Shown here: in pieces, positions 52,201-59,035 of the stretch
Numbering within the stretch: position 1 is the stretch's first letter
How the letters are laid out: each line of letters begins with the position of its first letter
Assembly (NCBI GenBank): GCA_031553835.1
Contig: JAVBKX010000007.1
Location: 98,272-162,271, forward strand
Direction of reading: 5' to 3'
Length of the DNA stretch: 64,000 nucleotides
From: JAVBKX01 sp031553835
Lineage (GTDB): Bacteria; Bacteroidota; Bacteroidia; Bacteroidales; Azobacteroidaceae
Position numbers and translations under genes: made by a program
The notes under the pieces: model-generated
The model's database searches: none
Told to the model about the DNA's origin: nothing
The model's input: only the letters and a program-made list of their open reading frames with translations

Positions 52201-52639
52201 TCTGGCCATTGGCATAACTCAGCCACCCTTTATTCAGGGCATCATTGTCTAATTTGTCGTATTGATAATGCATTATAGCCAAGGGTATGGCATTGCCGGT
52301 AACGGCGGCATTTACGAATTTTCCGGCAACCACATCCGGCGTTTCAAGCGATATCAGGTTGTTGATTTTGGCGTCGTAGATACTACTGTAAAGATTGATC
52401 CAAGTACTTGAATTGACATAATTGGTATCAGAGGGAATGCCATTAAAAGGAGCCACTTCTACTGATTCAAAAGCATAATCGGACAGTAATCCTGATGTTA
52501 TTTTGGCTTTGTCCACATATTGGAACAAAGTGTTCATTTGATTTTTGAATGTGACCTTGGGGTCTTGCGACCAAATAATTTCTGGGATAAAAATGAGCAT
52601 CGACAATAACAATAATCTGAATTTGTAAGTTGGTTTCAT
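49253..52639 (-). CDS. Giant secreted alpha/beta-hydrolase (lipase/esterase-like) with T9SS sorting domain
   Basis: 1128 residues with a signal peptide (LLLLSMLIFIPEIIWSQ). Residues about 285-440 look like an alpha/beta-hydrolase: YDIVYLNYNNGMDDI, then NVVLGVSMGGLVARYALR with the GxSxG nucleophile Ser near residue 377, and YISLDAPHKGANLPLG, as in PGAP1/lipase-like proteins. A long beta-rich region with several Ig/PKD-like modules follows (VTWSCSHDLELSVDGNTAIV). A T9SS type A sorting domain (FPNPVSNVLNIKFADSE, YDIYGVPLRSTVSNGENVWF) closes it. It is predicted to be a surface or secreted esterase. Downstream of it in the same direction come no close genes; upstream lie four lipoprotein paralogues. 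Confidence 0.8.
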   Translation of the reverse strand: MKPTYKFRLLLLSMLIFIPEIIWSQDPKVTFKNQMNTLFQYVDKAKITSGLLSDYAFESVEVAPFNGIPSDTNYVNSSTWINLYSSIYDAKINNLISLETPDVVAGKFVNAAVTGNAIPLAIMHYQYDKLDNDALNKGWLSYANGQIRNVAGKPSPYLRKNLFAVAPQNLIFEAKTVVFTFKSDLFFRNNTKSVSKLEINFNNQSGYKIASWNTPVSYTFSSSGEKTIYYRVTYTDGTSYLSRTKIYIKESVSTLRAGEDSVTIKKSGLHSGGKLEIRYSLNNNTQTLKKPLIIAEPFDMSSILSIATNYNLNHILSQAGPVQQILEDFLEYDIVYLNYNNGMDDIFRNAALFKEAVKWVNTNKASGATPNVVLGVSMGGLVARYALRSMEIEGLNHDTWKYISLDAPHKGANLPLGLQGMIRDIQSFAVAIFGLKVLDASKVIPILDQLYGVLDAKASRQMLIYYCNKNMVIDNSEHEAFQQEYDRVGFPLNCQNIAVSCGSGQGTTLFAPGTRLFSYSPQQTFNWLESYGVMIASFFTAGFSVTAGDVNPLTSFKMGLMNTIPGNSAIKSDFIINALPDRKVAKVYDGHVYYQKKNLWVIPVSTDISRRSLSSKADMLPLDGAAGSFTGFAGVNSDNENFQEILKRFDQPSFTFVPTPSSLALSNWKNLINKDIRSRDFFAEGLTEFEQYACAPTTSAQHCIFPHAATFFAQQLAAPLIYFESRSPVFCAATTVKLKNPVNISINWSVSSGFSLSDKKNISTNVGTNQMGLTGALTANYTTSISKPWAASLGLSSFPVQVRKRLQSTTCNTSSIAISGPANICPNSSGIFTILNFTGPVTWSCSHDLELSVDGNTAIVTNNKSTCKSILRLNSVNNVDEMAVYSAEDVQFVNAPPNPVQVPCPLSISYVRASIPGTSISVEKSVITDCACIFGFDVLPDPYLLPGFRKLLRPLTGPPAEISWSLPSGVRIEQYNSQTYLCFFPTSGTYLITAYATNECSTASFSKGVSVGTGGSLIYNSDMPAENFDIADSFVSTFPNPVSNVLNIKFADSEIVTQTAVYSELPHKSIEVILYDIYGVPLRSTVSNGENVWFDTSNLKDGFYYLHIFDKTEGGSIPPVKQQIIVRH

Positions 52640-52657
52640 GATTTAGTAGTTTTAATG

Positions 52658-53083
52658 TTATTCTTTTACCTTATAAAAAATTTTACGATTATTTGGCCCA
52701 GTGCCTAAACTTAAAGAATCCGGGGTTAATTTATAAACAGGTTGGCTCCATGTATTAGAATAGCTATTTTTCTTATGAAAAAAATGAATCTCTTTCTTAT
52801 CATAAGACCAATTAGAAAAAGCTATAACAAACGTATCGACCGGTTTATAATCGACAGGATAAGTATATGTTGTCACTTGAGTTATGGCCCCTCCTGATTT
52901 AGTAAACTCGTATGTTTCCACGACATTTCTTACAGTAGCCGTCCAATAAAGATCATAGGAAGTCTCCCATTTACCCAAGAGTATTTCCGGTTTGGAACCG
53001 GGCAGTTTGTCGTCATTGTCATCACAAGAAGAACAGGCCCACAAGGGGCAAAGGATGCATAGAATCAATAAAAAGCGTTTCAT
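52658..53083 (-). CDS. Lipoprotein, lipocalin-like paralogue 4 of the tandem family
   Basis: 141 residues. Lipobox region LCPLWACSSC, then an acidic linker DDNDDKLPGSKPEILLGKWE and a strand-rich domain (YDLYWTATVRNVVETYEFTK, VTTYTYPVDYKPVDTFVIAF, YDKKEIHFFHKKNSYSNTW). The LLGKWE opening recalls lipocalin-like lipoproteins of Bacteroidota. It is the last of four tandem copies on the minus strand and the one with the most diverged signal peptide (MKRFLLILCILC). Confidence 0.75.
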   Translation of the reverse strand: MKRFLLILCILCPLWACSSCDDNDDKLPGSKPEILLGKWETSYDLYWTATVRNVVETYEFTKSGGAITQVTTYTYPVDYKPVDTFVIAFSNWSYDKKEIHFFHKKNSYSNTWSQPVYKLTPDSLSLGTGPNNRKIFYKVKE

Positions 53084-53113
53084 GAATTAGTGGTTTTAAT
53101 TGTCATTATTTTC

Positions 53114-53516
53114 TTATTTTCGATAGTAAGTATATGATCCAAGTACAAGGGAATCAGAACTCAAACTCTCAACGGGCTTTTCCCATGAAGTCGAATAGCT
53201 ATTTTTTTTATAAAAAAAGTGAATGTCTTGTCCATCATAAGACCAATTAGAAAAAGCTATAACAAACGTATCGACCGGTTTATAATCGACAGGATAAGTA
53301 TATACTGTCACTTGAGTTATGGTTCCCCTGATTTCGTAAATTCGTATGTTTCTACGACATTTCTTACTGTGGCCGTCCAATAAAGATTATAGGAAGTCTC
53401 CCATTTCCCCAAAAATATTTCCGGTTTGGAGCCGGGCAATTTGTCATCATCGTCATCACAAGAAGAACAGGCCCACAAGGGGCAAAGCAAGCAAAAATAA
53501 ATAAAAAGTGTTTCAT
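53114..53516 (-). pseudogene. Lipoprotein paralogue 3, broken by two one-base deletions
   Basis: Aligning its DNA with the neighbouring copies, one base is missing in the signal-peptide region (ATTTTTGCTTGC against ATTTTCTGCATGC) and one in AAATCAGGGGAACC against AAATCAGGAGGAACT. The frame in the second half (ITQVTVYTYPVDYKPVDTFV, YFIKKNSYSTSWEKP type) is still open for 88 codons but without a signal peptide. The changes do not compensate each other, so this copy is dead. Confidence 0.8.
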
Positions 53517-53546
53517 GAGTTAGTCGTTTAAATTGTCATTATTTTC

Positions 53547-53951
53547 TTATTTACGATAGAAAGTACGACCTCCAAGAAGAATTGAATCTGAAGTTAGATT
53601 GGGGATCGATTTTATCCATGATTCACTATAGCTATTTTTTTTATAAAAAAAATGAATGTCTTTTCCATCATAAGACCAATTGGTAAAATGCAAAACAAGT
53701 GTATCAACAGGTTTGTAATCGACAGGATAAGTATATGTTGTCACATAAGTATTAGTTCCTCCTGATTTCGTAAATTCGTATGTTTCCACGACATTTCTTA
53801 CTGTAGCCGTCCAATAAAGATCATAGGAAGTCTCCCATTTCCCCAAGAGTATTTCCGGTTTAGTTCCGGGCAGCTTGTCTTCATCGTCATCGCAAGAAGA
53901 GCAGGCCCACAAGGGGCAAAGCATGCAGAAAATAAATAACAAGTGTTTCAT
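53547..53951 (-). CDS. Lipoprotein, lipocalin-like paralogue 2
   Basis: 134 residues: signal peptide with lipobox (FIFCMLCPLWACSSC), acidic linker DDDEDKLPGTKPEILLGKWE, then the same strand pattern as its neighbours (NTYVTTYTYPVDYKPVDTLV, LHFTNWSYDGKDIHFFYKKN). The C-terminus ends in LLGGRTFYRK, shorter than the outer copies. Spacing to the next copy is about 20-30 bases on both sides, so the family is probably one transcript. Confidence 0.78.
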   Translation of the reverse strand: MKHLLFIFCMLCPLWACSSCDDDEDKLPGTKPEILLGKWETSYDLYWTATVRNVVETYEFTKSGGTNTYVTTYTYPVDYKPVDTLVLHFTNWSYDGKDIHFFYKKNSYSESWIKSIPNLTSDSILLGGRTFYRK

Positions 53952-53969
53952 GAGTTAGTCGTTTTAATG

Positions 53970-54395
53970 TTATTTGTTTATTTTATAGTAAACTCTACAA
54001 TTATATGGTCCAGAGCCTAAACTTAAAGAATCTTGTGTCAAGTCATAGACAGCTTTACTCCATGTATTAGAATAACTGTTTTTTTTATAAAAAAAATGAA
54101 GCTCATTGCCATCATAAGACCAGTTATTGAAAGACGAAACAAGTGTATCAACCGGCTTAAAATCGACTGGGTAAATATACGTCGTTACTTTGGTATTAAT
54201 CCCTCCTGATTTCGTAAATTCATATGTCTCCACGACATTCCTTACAGTGGCTGTCCAATACAGCACATAAGAAGCCTCCCATTTCCCCAAGAGTATTTCC
54301 GGTTTAGTTCCGGGCAGTTTGTCTTCATTGTCATCGCAAGAAGAACAGGCCCACAAGGGGCAAAGCATGCAGAAAATAAATAACAAGTGTTTCAT
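53970..54395 (-). CDS. Lipoprotein, lipocalin-like paralogue 1 (first of the array)
   Basis: 141 residues from the ATG at 54395, chosen because all copies begin MK(H/R)xLL; an ATG nine bases upstream (giving MYTMKH) is possible. Lipobox ACSSC, linker DDNEDKLPGTKPEILLGKWE, and strands YVLYWTATVRNVVETYEFTK, VDTLVSSFNNWSYDGNELHF. It is first in the array, so the promoter lies in the AT-rich sequence to its right. The function of the family is unknown; surface-exposed binding proteins are likely. Confidence 0.78.
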   Translation of the reverse strand: MKHLLFIFCMLCPLWACSSCDDNEDKLPGTKPEILLGKWEASYVLYWTATVRNVVETYEFTKSGGINTKVTTYIYPVDFKPVDTLVSSFNNWSYDGNELHFFYKKNSYSNTWSKAVYDLTQDSLSLGSGPYNCRVYYKINK

Positions 54396-54793
54396 GGTGT
54401 ACAATTATAATTAGTAAATGTATAATTATCGTATTTTGCAAAATTAAATAAAATTTTAACAAATCAAACAAAAAGATCAAAAATAATCTTTTGTTGTTGA
54501 GATGCCCAAATCAACGCCTTGAAACCCACAACAAACTAACAATCAGACAATTACGGTATTTTAGATTGAAAAGTGTCGAAGTCAGGGAAACATGGACTCT
54601 CTCGGAAAATTTTAATCAGTGAAATTCCGTGTTTTCTGTGCAGTTCTGTGTTCTATTTTTTCGTCAATGTTTTAACCAGTCTCCTGATCAGTGTTGATAG
54701 TGCCTGCAAGAATTTTCATAGCACCACATAGGCACAAAGACATAGAGTAATTATTTACAAATTTTACTTGTCATGGATAAAATTTTCGGTTCT
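54396..54793. other. Gap without genes between nrdG and the lipoprotein array, with repeat scars
   Basis: No reading frame of note. The right part (54405-54480) is AT-rich and must hold the lipoprotein promoter. The middle has degenerate text such as CCGTGTTTTCTGTGCAGTTC. At 54722-54747, CACATAGGCAC and CATAGAG are inverted relative to CTCTATG (54792-54798) and GTGCCTA (54812-54818) inside the nrdG end. Confidence 0.5.
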
Positions 54794-55378
54794 CTATGCC
54801 TTCATGTCCACGTGCCTACGGGTCGGATTCTGATACGAGGTGTGATTACTGATAGAGGTGTAAAGCTGTTTATGCTTTTTCAAATCCAGAATCCGTTGGT
54901 TGCCGCTTCCCCTGAATCGCAGGGTCTCATCCCTAAGCGCAGCAACATAAGGTCCATCTACTAAAACATCAATATATGACAATAATTCTCTGAATAAAGG
55001 ATATTGGACTAAAAATTCATAGCGATATCCTGTATAGCACCAAATAGTTTTATTTGTTTCGGCCTGGATACGTTTGGCTAATGCTGCAAAACCGGCCGCT
55101 TGAGCAAACGGCTCCCCGCCGCTGAACGTAACATTTGCCACCGGATTGTTCTTAACCGCCTGCATAATTTCATCAAATGGCACCTTATGGCCATTGGCAG
55201 GATCCCACGATTGCGGATTGTGACAACCCGGACAGGCGTGCGGACAACCTGCTCCATAAATTGAGGTGCGAAAACCCGGCCCGTCCACAATTGTATCTTC
55301 CACAATACCCATCAGGTTCAATGCATCGATGCACGAATCATGATGATGAATATAAGGTACAATTTTGTAAGGACTCAT
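54794..55378 (-). CDS. nrdG: Anaerobic ribonucleotide reductase activating protein
   Basis: 194 residues. A radical SAM activase: TSIYGAGCPHACPGCHNPQS gives the CxxxCxxC cluster motif (Cys45, 49, 52), followed by VTFSGGEPFAQAAGFAALA. It makes the glycyl radical on NrdD using SAM and reduced flavodoxin/ferredoxin. The gene starts 21 bases after nrdD. The last 20 or so residues (SNHTSYQNPTRRHVDMKA) are encoded by sequence that is part of an intergenic repeat and look like an added tail beyond the family's usual end. Confidence 0.95.
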   Translation of the reverse strand: MSPYKIVPYIHHHDSCIDALNLMGIVEDTIVDGPGFRTSIYGAGCPHACPGCHNPQSWDPANGHKVPFDEIMQAVKNNPVANVTFSGGEPFAQAAGFAALAKRIQAETNKTIWCYTGYRYEFLVQYPLFRELLSYIDVLVDGPYVAALRDETLRFRGSGNQRILDLKKHKQLYTSISNHTSYQNPTRRHVDMKA

Positions 55379-55399
55379 TTTATTTTTTTCTATTGTAAA

Positions 55400-57607
55400 T
55401 TAATTATGTTGAATACGGTCGCGCAATTCCGCCAATTTCGCCCGGTTCCAGCGATCGGTCGTGCCGACCAGATAACCGGTAATACGCTGTAGTTTGTCAA
55501 TCGCTTCGCTACCGCATTTCGGACATTTTTCCAATTGAGCGTCGGCGCTTTCATGTCCGCAACAAAGACAACGGTTGCGGTTATGATTGACCGAACTGTA
55601 TCCGATATTATAAACATCCATCAAATCCACCACATTCATAATCGCTTCCGGATTATGGGTCGCGTCGCCATCCACTTCGATATAAAAAATATGTCCTCCG
55701 CGGGTCATTTCGTGGTAAGGCGCTTCCACTCTTGCTTTATGCGCCACAGAACATTTATAATATACCGGCACATGATTGGAATTGGTATAATACTCCCGGT
55801 CGGTTATTCCCGGGATGATTCCGAAATATTTCCGGTCATTATTGGTAAACTTACCGGCCAATCCCTCTGCCGGAGTGGCCAATACGCTATAATTATGGCT
55901 ATATTCCTGCGAAAAATCGTTAGCACGATTCCGGATATAATCCACAATTCTTAATCCCAATTGTTGCGATGTAGCATCCTCGCCATGATGTTTTCCCCGC
56001 AGGGCTGCCAGGCATTCGGCCAATCCGATGAACCCGATCCCCAACGTCCCGTGCTTCATTACTGAAGCAATCGGATCATTGGGTTTCAAATTTTCGCTGT
56101 CAAGCCACAAGGATGACATCAACAACGGAAATTGTTTAGTTAAGGCTGTTGATTGAAATTCATACCGCTCATGTAATTGTCGAGCGGTCACACACAATAT
56201 CTGATCTAATTTGTCAAAGAATGCATCAATGCGGTCAGCTTCGTTAGCTATAGACATGCATTCAATCGCAATCCTGACAATATTAATAGTTGAAAAAGAC
56301 AAATTTCCCCTTCCGATGGATGTTTTTTCTCCGAACCGGTTTTCAAACACCCGGGTACGGCATCCCATCGTAGCGGTTTCATACACATAGCGCTTCGGGT
56401 CGGCCGGATCCCATTTTTCATGTTGGTTGAACGTCGCATCCAAATTCAGGAAATTCGGAAAAAAGCGTCGGGCGGAAACCTCACAGGCGTACGCATACAA
56501 ATCGCGGTTACGATCTTCCGGCAGGTAATTAACACCCCGTTTCTTTTTCCAGATCTGGATCGGAAAAATAGCAGTGGCTCCGTTACCCACTCCCCTTTCG
56601 GTCGATCTCAGTATTTCCCGGATAATACAGCGCCCTTCGGGAGAGACATCCGTACCATAATTAATGGAACTGAATACCACCTGATTTCCTCCCCGGCTAT
56701 GAATCGTATTCATATTATGGATAAATGCTTCCATCGATTGGTGGACACGATTTACCGTTTCATTAATCGCATGTTGTATCATGCGGGCATCGCCTTCCAA
56801 CCGGTCGAGCGGGCGTCGGATATAATCTTCGATTTTTGTATTATAAAGATGCTCCAGGTTGTTTCCGGTAATTTTTTCCAGCACTTTCAGTTCTTCGACA
56901 AAACTATTGCGGACATAAGGCGCCAGGTAAAAATCGAATGCAGGAATCGCTTGTCCCCCATGCATTTCATTCTGTGCCGTCTCCATAGAAATACAACCCA
57001 GAATACCGGCAGTTTCGATACGCTTTGCCGGACGCGATTCTCCGTGTCCGGCGAAAAAACCGTTCTGAAGGATTTTATCCAACGGATGTTGGACGCAAGT
57101 CAAGCTTTTGGTCGGATAGTAATCTTTGTCATGAATGTGCAAATAACCCTGTAAAACGGCGTTTCGAGCCTGTTCGGATAATAAGAAATCGTCAACAAAC
57201 GGTTTAGTCGTTTCGCTGGCAAATTTCATCATCATTCCGGCTGGCGTATCAGTGTTCATATTCGCGTTTTCACGCGTGATATCATTTGACTTGGCTTCGA
57301 TAATTTCAAGGAACATATCCCGGATTTTCGCTTTTCGGGCAATACTACGTTGATTACGGTAAGCGATATATGCTTTAGCGACATCTTTCCGATGGCTTTT
57401 CATCAACTCCATCTCCACAGCATCCTGAATTTCCTCCACAGTCATCTGTAGTTTTCCGCAACAGGAAATACGTTCTGTTATCTGACGGAGCAATGAGCCA
57501 TCTTCCCCTTCGGGTGTATGCAACATCGCCTTACGAATAGCGGAAGCGATTTTTTCTTCATTAAAACCGACCACCCGCCCATCTCGCTTTACAACTGTCT
57601 GTATCAT
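55400..57607 (-). CDS. nrdD: Anaerobic ribonucleoside-triphosphate reductase
   Basis: 735 residues from the ATG at 57607 (MIQTVVKRDGRVVGF). It reduces NTPs to dNTPs without oxygen. An ATP-cone (about 3-95) gives allosteric control. The catalytic barrel includes KSLTCVQHPLDKILQNGFFA with a conserved Cys and GTLGIGFIGLAECLAALRGK. The C-terminal zinc site has Cys680/683 (CLCC) and Cys695/698 (CPKC), and the glycyl radical is Gly711 in QRITGYLVGT. It is followed by nrdG. Four AAAGTTTTC repeats lie upstream of its promoter. Confidence 0.97.
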   Translation of the reverse strand: MIQTVVKRDGRVVGFNEEKIASAIRKAMLHTPEGEDGSLLRQITERISCCGKLQMTVEEIQDAVEMELMKSHRKDVAKAYIAYRNQRSIARKAKIRDMFLEIIEAKSNDITRENANMNTDTPAGMMMKFASETTKPFVDDFLLSEQARNAVLQGYLHIHDKDYYPTKSLTCVQHPLDKILQNGFFAGHGESRPAKRIETAGILGCISMETAQNEMHGGQAIPAFDFYLAPYVRNSFVEELKVLEKITGNNLEHLYNTKIEDYIRRPLDRLEGDARMIQHAINETVNRVHQSMEAFIHNMNTIHSRGGNQVVFSSINYGTDVSPEGRCIIREILRSTERGVGNGATAIFPIQIWKKKRGVNYLPEDRNRDLYAYACEVSARRFFPNFLNLDATFNQHEKWDPADPKRYVYETATMGCRTRVFENRFGEKTSIGRGNLSFSTINIVRIAIECMSIANEADRIDAFFDKLDQILCVTARQLHERYEFQSTALTKQFPLLMSSLWLDSENLKPNDPIASVMKHGTLGIGFIGLAECLAALRGKHHGEDATSQQLGLRIVDYIRNRANDFSQEYSHNYSVLATPAEGLAGKFTNNDRKYFGIIPGITDREYYTNSNHVPVYYKCSVAHKARVEAPYHEMTRGGHIFYIEVDGDATHNPEAIMNVVDLMDVYNIGYSSVNHNRNRCLCCGHESADAQLEKCPKCGSEAIDKLQRITGYLVGTTDRWNRAKLAELRDRIQHN

Positions 57608-57650
57608 AAGTCCGTAAACAAATAGCAAACTTTTCTAAAATTTCACATGA

Positions 57651-57658
57651 CAAAGTTA
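57651..57658 (-). promoter_or_regulatory. Promoter -7 element TAACTTTG of nrdDG
   Basis: Exact TAnnTTTG on the minus strand 44 bases before the nrdD start. Confidence 0.6.
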
Positions 57659-57694
57659 CACCTTTTTTTCACAAGAAATCATATTTTTGAATAA

Positions 57695-57810
57695 AAAGTT
57701 TTCAATTTTCGAGATAAAGTTTTCAACAGCCAAATACAAAGTTTTCCAAAATAAAAATCAATTACCTGTGAATCAAATATTTAGTTTTTAAATTATAAGA
57801 AAAAGTTTTC
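57695..57810 (-). promoter_or_regulatory. Four AAAGTTTTC direct repeats upstream of nrdD
   Basis: Identical 9-mers begin at 57695, 57716, 57738 and 57802 (read GAAAACTTT on the nrdD strand). Intervals are 21, 22 and 64 bases, all close to multiples of two helical turns, so the four sites lie on one face of the DNA. They start about 37 bases upstream of the -7 element, a position suited to an activator. They do not resemble the NrdR box. Confidence 0.55.
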
Positions 57811-57847
57811 CAAAATGAAATTTTAAAATAGGATTGAAGTAAATCTT

Positions 57848-58318
57848 TTAAAAAGATGAAAGTTGCTCTATCAATCCTTCGCAGGCATCTTCCAACAAAT
57901 CAATCACATGTTCAAAACCTTCGGCGCCGCCATAATAAGGATCCGGCACATGATTATCCCGGTGACGACGACAATACTCCGTCATACGATGAATTTTCTC
58001 TTTCGACGCCTGATCGGGAGCTTTCTGCTGTAATTGCATAATATTGCTGTCGTCCATACCGATAATCAGGTCGTAGTAAAAAAAATCATCGTATTTTACC
58101 GGCCGGGAACGCGAATCCAGTTTATACCCCCGGCGTGCGGCATGGGCTCTCATTCTCGAATCCGGCAATTCCCCTTCGTGATACCCTAAAATTCCGGCGG
58201 AATCAACTTCAAAATCTTCCGCACAACCTTTTTCTTTCAGTTTAGTTTTCATAATACTCTCTGCAGCAGGCGACCGACAAATATTTCCAAGACACACAAA
58301 CAATACTTTTTTGATCAT
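57848..58318 (-). CDS. Low molecular weight protein-tyrosine phosphatase
   Basis: 156 residues with the catalytic loop VLFVCLGNICRSPAAE (Cys9, Arg15; CX5R) at the very N-terminus and the general-acid motif DPYYGGAEGFEHVID near the C-terminus. It is full length. It removes phosphate from tyrosine residues, in many bacteria on kinases of capsule export, but no such genes are near. It has its own promoter element. Confidence 0.94.
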   Translation of the reverse strand: MIKKVLFVCLGNICRSPAAESIMKTKLKEKGCAEDFEVDSAGILGYHEGELPDSRMRAHAARRGYKLDSRSRPVKYDDFFYYDLIIGMDDSNIMQLQQKAPDQASKEKIHRMTEYCRRHRDNHVPDPYYGGAEGFEHVIDLLEDACEGLIEQLSSF

Positions 58319-58354
58319 AAAAATAAAAATTAATTGATTTTTGCGCGCAAGTTA

Positions 58355-58362
58355 CAAAATTA
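58355..58362 (-). promoter_or_regulatory. Possible promoter -7 element TAATTTTG of the phosphatase gene
   Basis: Exact TAnnTTTG on the minus strand 37 bases before the phosphatase start codon. Confidence 0.45.
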
Positions 58363-58367
58363 ATAAC

Positions 58368-58375
58368 TACATTTG
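58368..58375 (+). promoter_or_regulatory. Possible promoter -7 element TACATTTG with a long leader
   Basis: Exact TAnnTTTG on the plus strand, divergent from the phosphatase promoter. The leader to the next plus-strand gene would be about 215 nt and would contain a terminator-like hairpin. Confidence 0.4.
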
Positions 58376-58494
58376 CATAATTTTACGTATTCGTAAATTT
58401 TCGCACACAGGCTCTTGCAAGCCTGACACATACTAATTATTAACTACGCAAATTTATTCAGATATGGAAACATGGCCATTACTACGGTCTTGTT

Positions 58495-58530
58495 CCCGGT
58501 TTTTCATAAAACCAGGGAAGAATTTTTTAT
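58495..58530 (+). terminator. Terminator-like hairpin in the leader of the 142-residue gene
   Basis: GGTTTT (58498-58503) and AAAACC (58508-58513), extended by CCC/GGG with a one-base bulge, form a stem with a 4-base loop, followed by AAGAATTTTTTATTT. It lies between a promoter element and the gene, so it could be an attenuator or the end of a small RNA of about 150 nt. Confidence 0.4.
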
Positions 58531-58593
58531 TTCTACTTTATCGTTCCATTTCGATTTCTTTTGTCTGTAAAAATCCATTAGAAATTTCAATAC

Positions 58594-59022
58594 ATGCTCA
58601 ATATGAAAACTAATTTTTTATTTTTGCTGATCGCGTTTTTGCAATCAACACTCTTTTGCATTCAGGCGCAAACCAATCCTCAGGAAGGAACATGGAAACT
58701 GGAAACGGCTAACATCAATTTGCTTGACAAAGGCCGCAGCGAACTTATTCACACTCTTACGGCGCAGGAAATCGAAGAAAAAGCAATTCCGGTGATCATT
58801 GAAATCACCAACAATCAATTATTCATTACTACTCAGCACGAAACAATCCAATCTCAATTTACGATTGAAAGAGGAAAGGCAGCTCAAACACTGCCTGATC
58901 TTAATAATCAAACTTCCTATATTTCATGGATTTCAAAAGAAGGCGAAATGATTTTAGTCGCTGAATATACGGTTGATGATTATGCCGGAAATGAATTAAG
59001 ACTCATTTACAAGAAACAATAA
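58594..59022 (+). CDS. Hypothetical secreted protein, 142 residues
   Basis: Signal peptide FLFLLIAFLQSTLFCIQAQ; the ATG at 58603 (MKTNF) may be the real start. The mature part is a small strand-rich domain: PQEGTWKLETANINLLDKGR, AIPVIIEITNNQLFITTQHE, GEMILVAEYTVDDYAGNEL. This resembles lipocalin-like or META-type small domains only loosely. It lies 13 bases before the giant surface protein gene, so it is likely its operon partner. Confidence 0.65.
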   Translation: MLNMKTNFLFLLIAFLQSTLFCIQAQTNPQEGTWKLETANINLLDKGRSELIHTLTAQEIEEKAIPVIIEITNNQLFITTQHETIQSQFTIERGKAAQTLPDLNNQTSYISWISKEGEMILVAEYTVDDYAGNELRLIYKKQ

Positions 59023-59035
59023 AAACAGAGTAGTC

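Noticed and set aside
56420..57154. 244-codon frame antisense to nrdD
   Set aside because: Shadow of the highly conserved nrdD coding sequence.
57695..57810. NrdR boxes upstream of nrdD
   Set aside because: AAAGTTTTC repeats do not match the ACACwATATmTwGTGT-like NrdR consensus and no such pair was seen.
58464..58610. 49-codon frame (METWPLLRSC...) in the leader of the 142-residue gene
   Set aside because: It crosses the terminator-like hairpin and overlaps the next gene; treated as noncoding leader.
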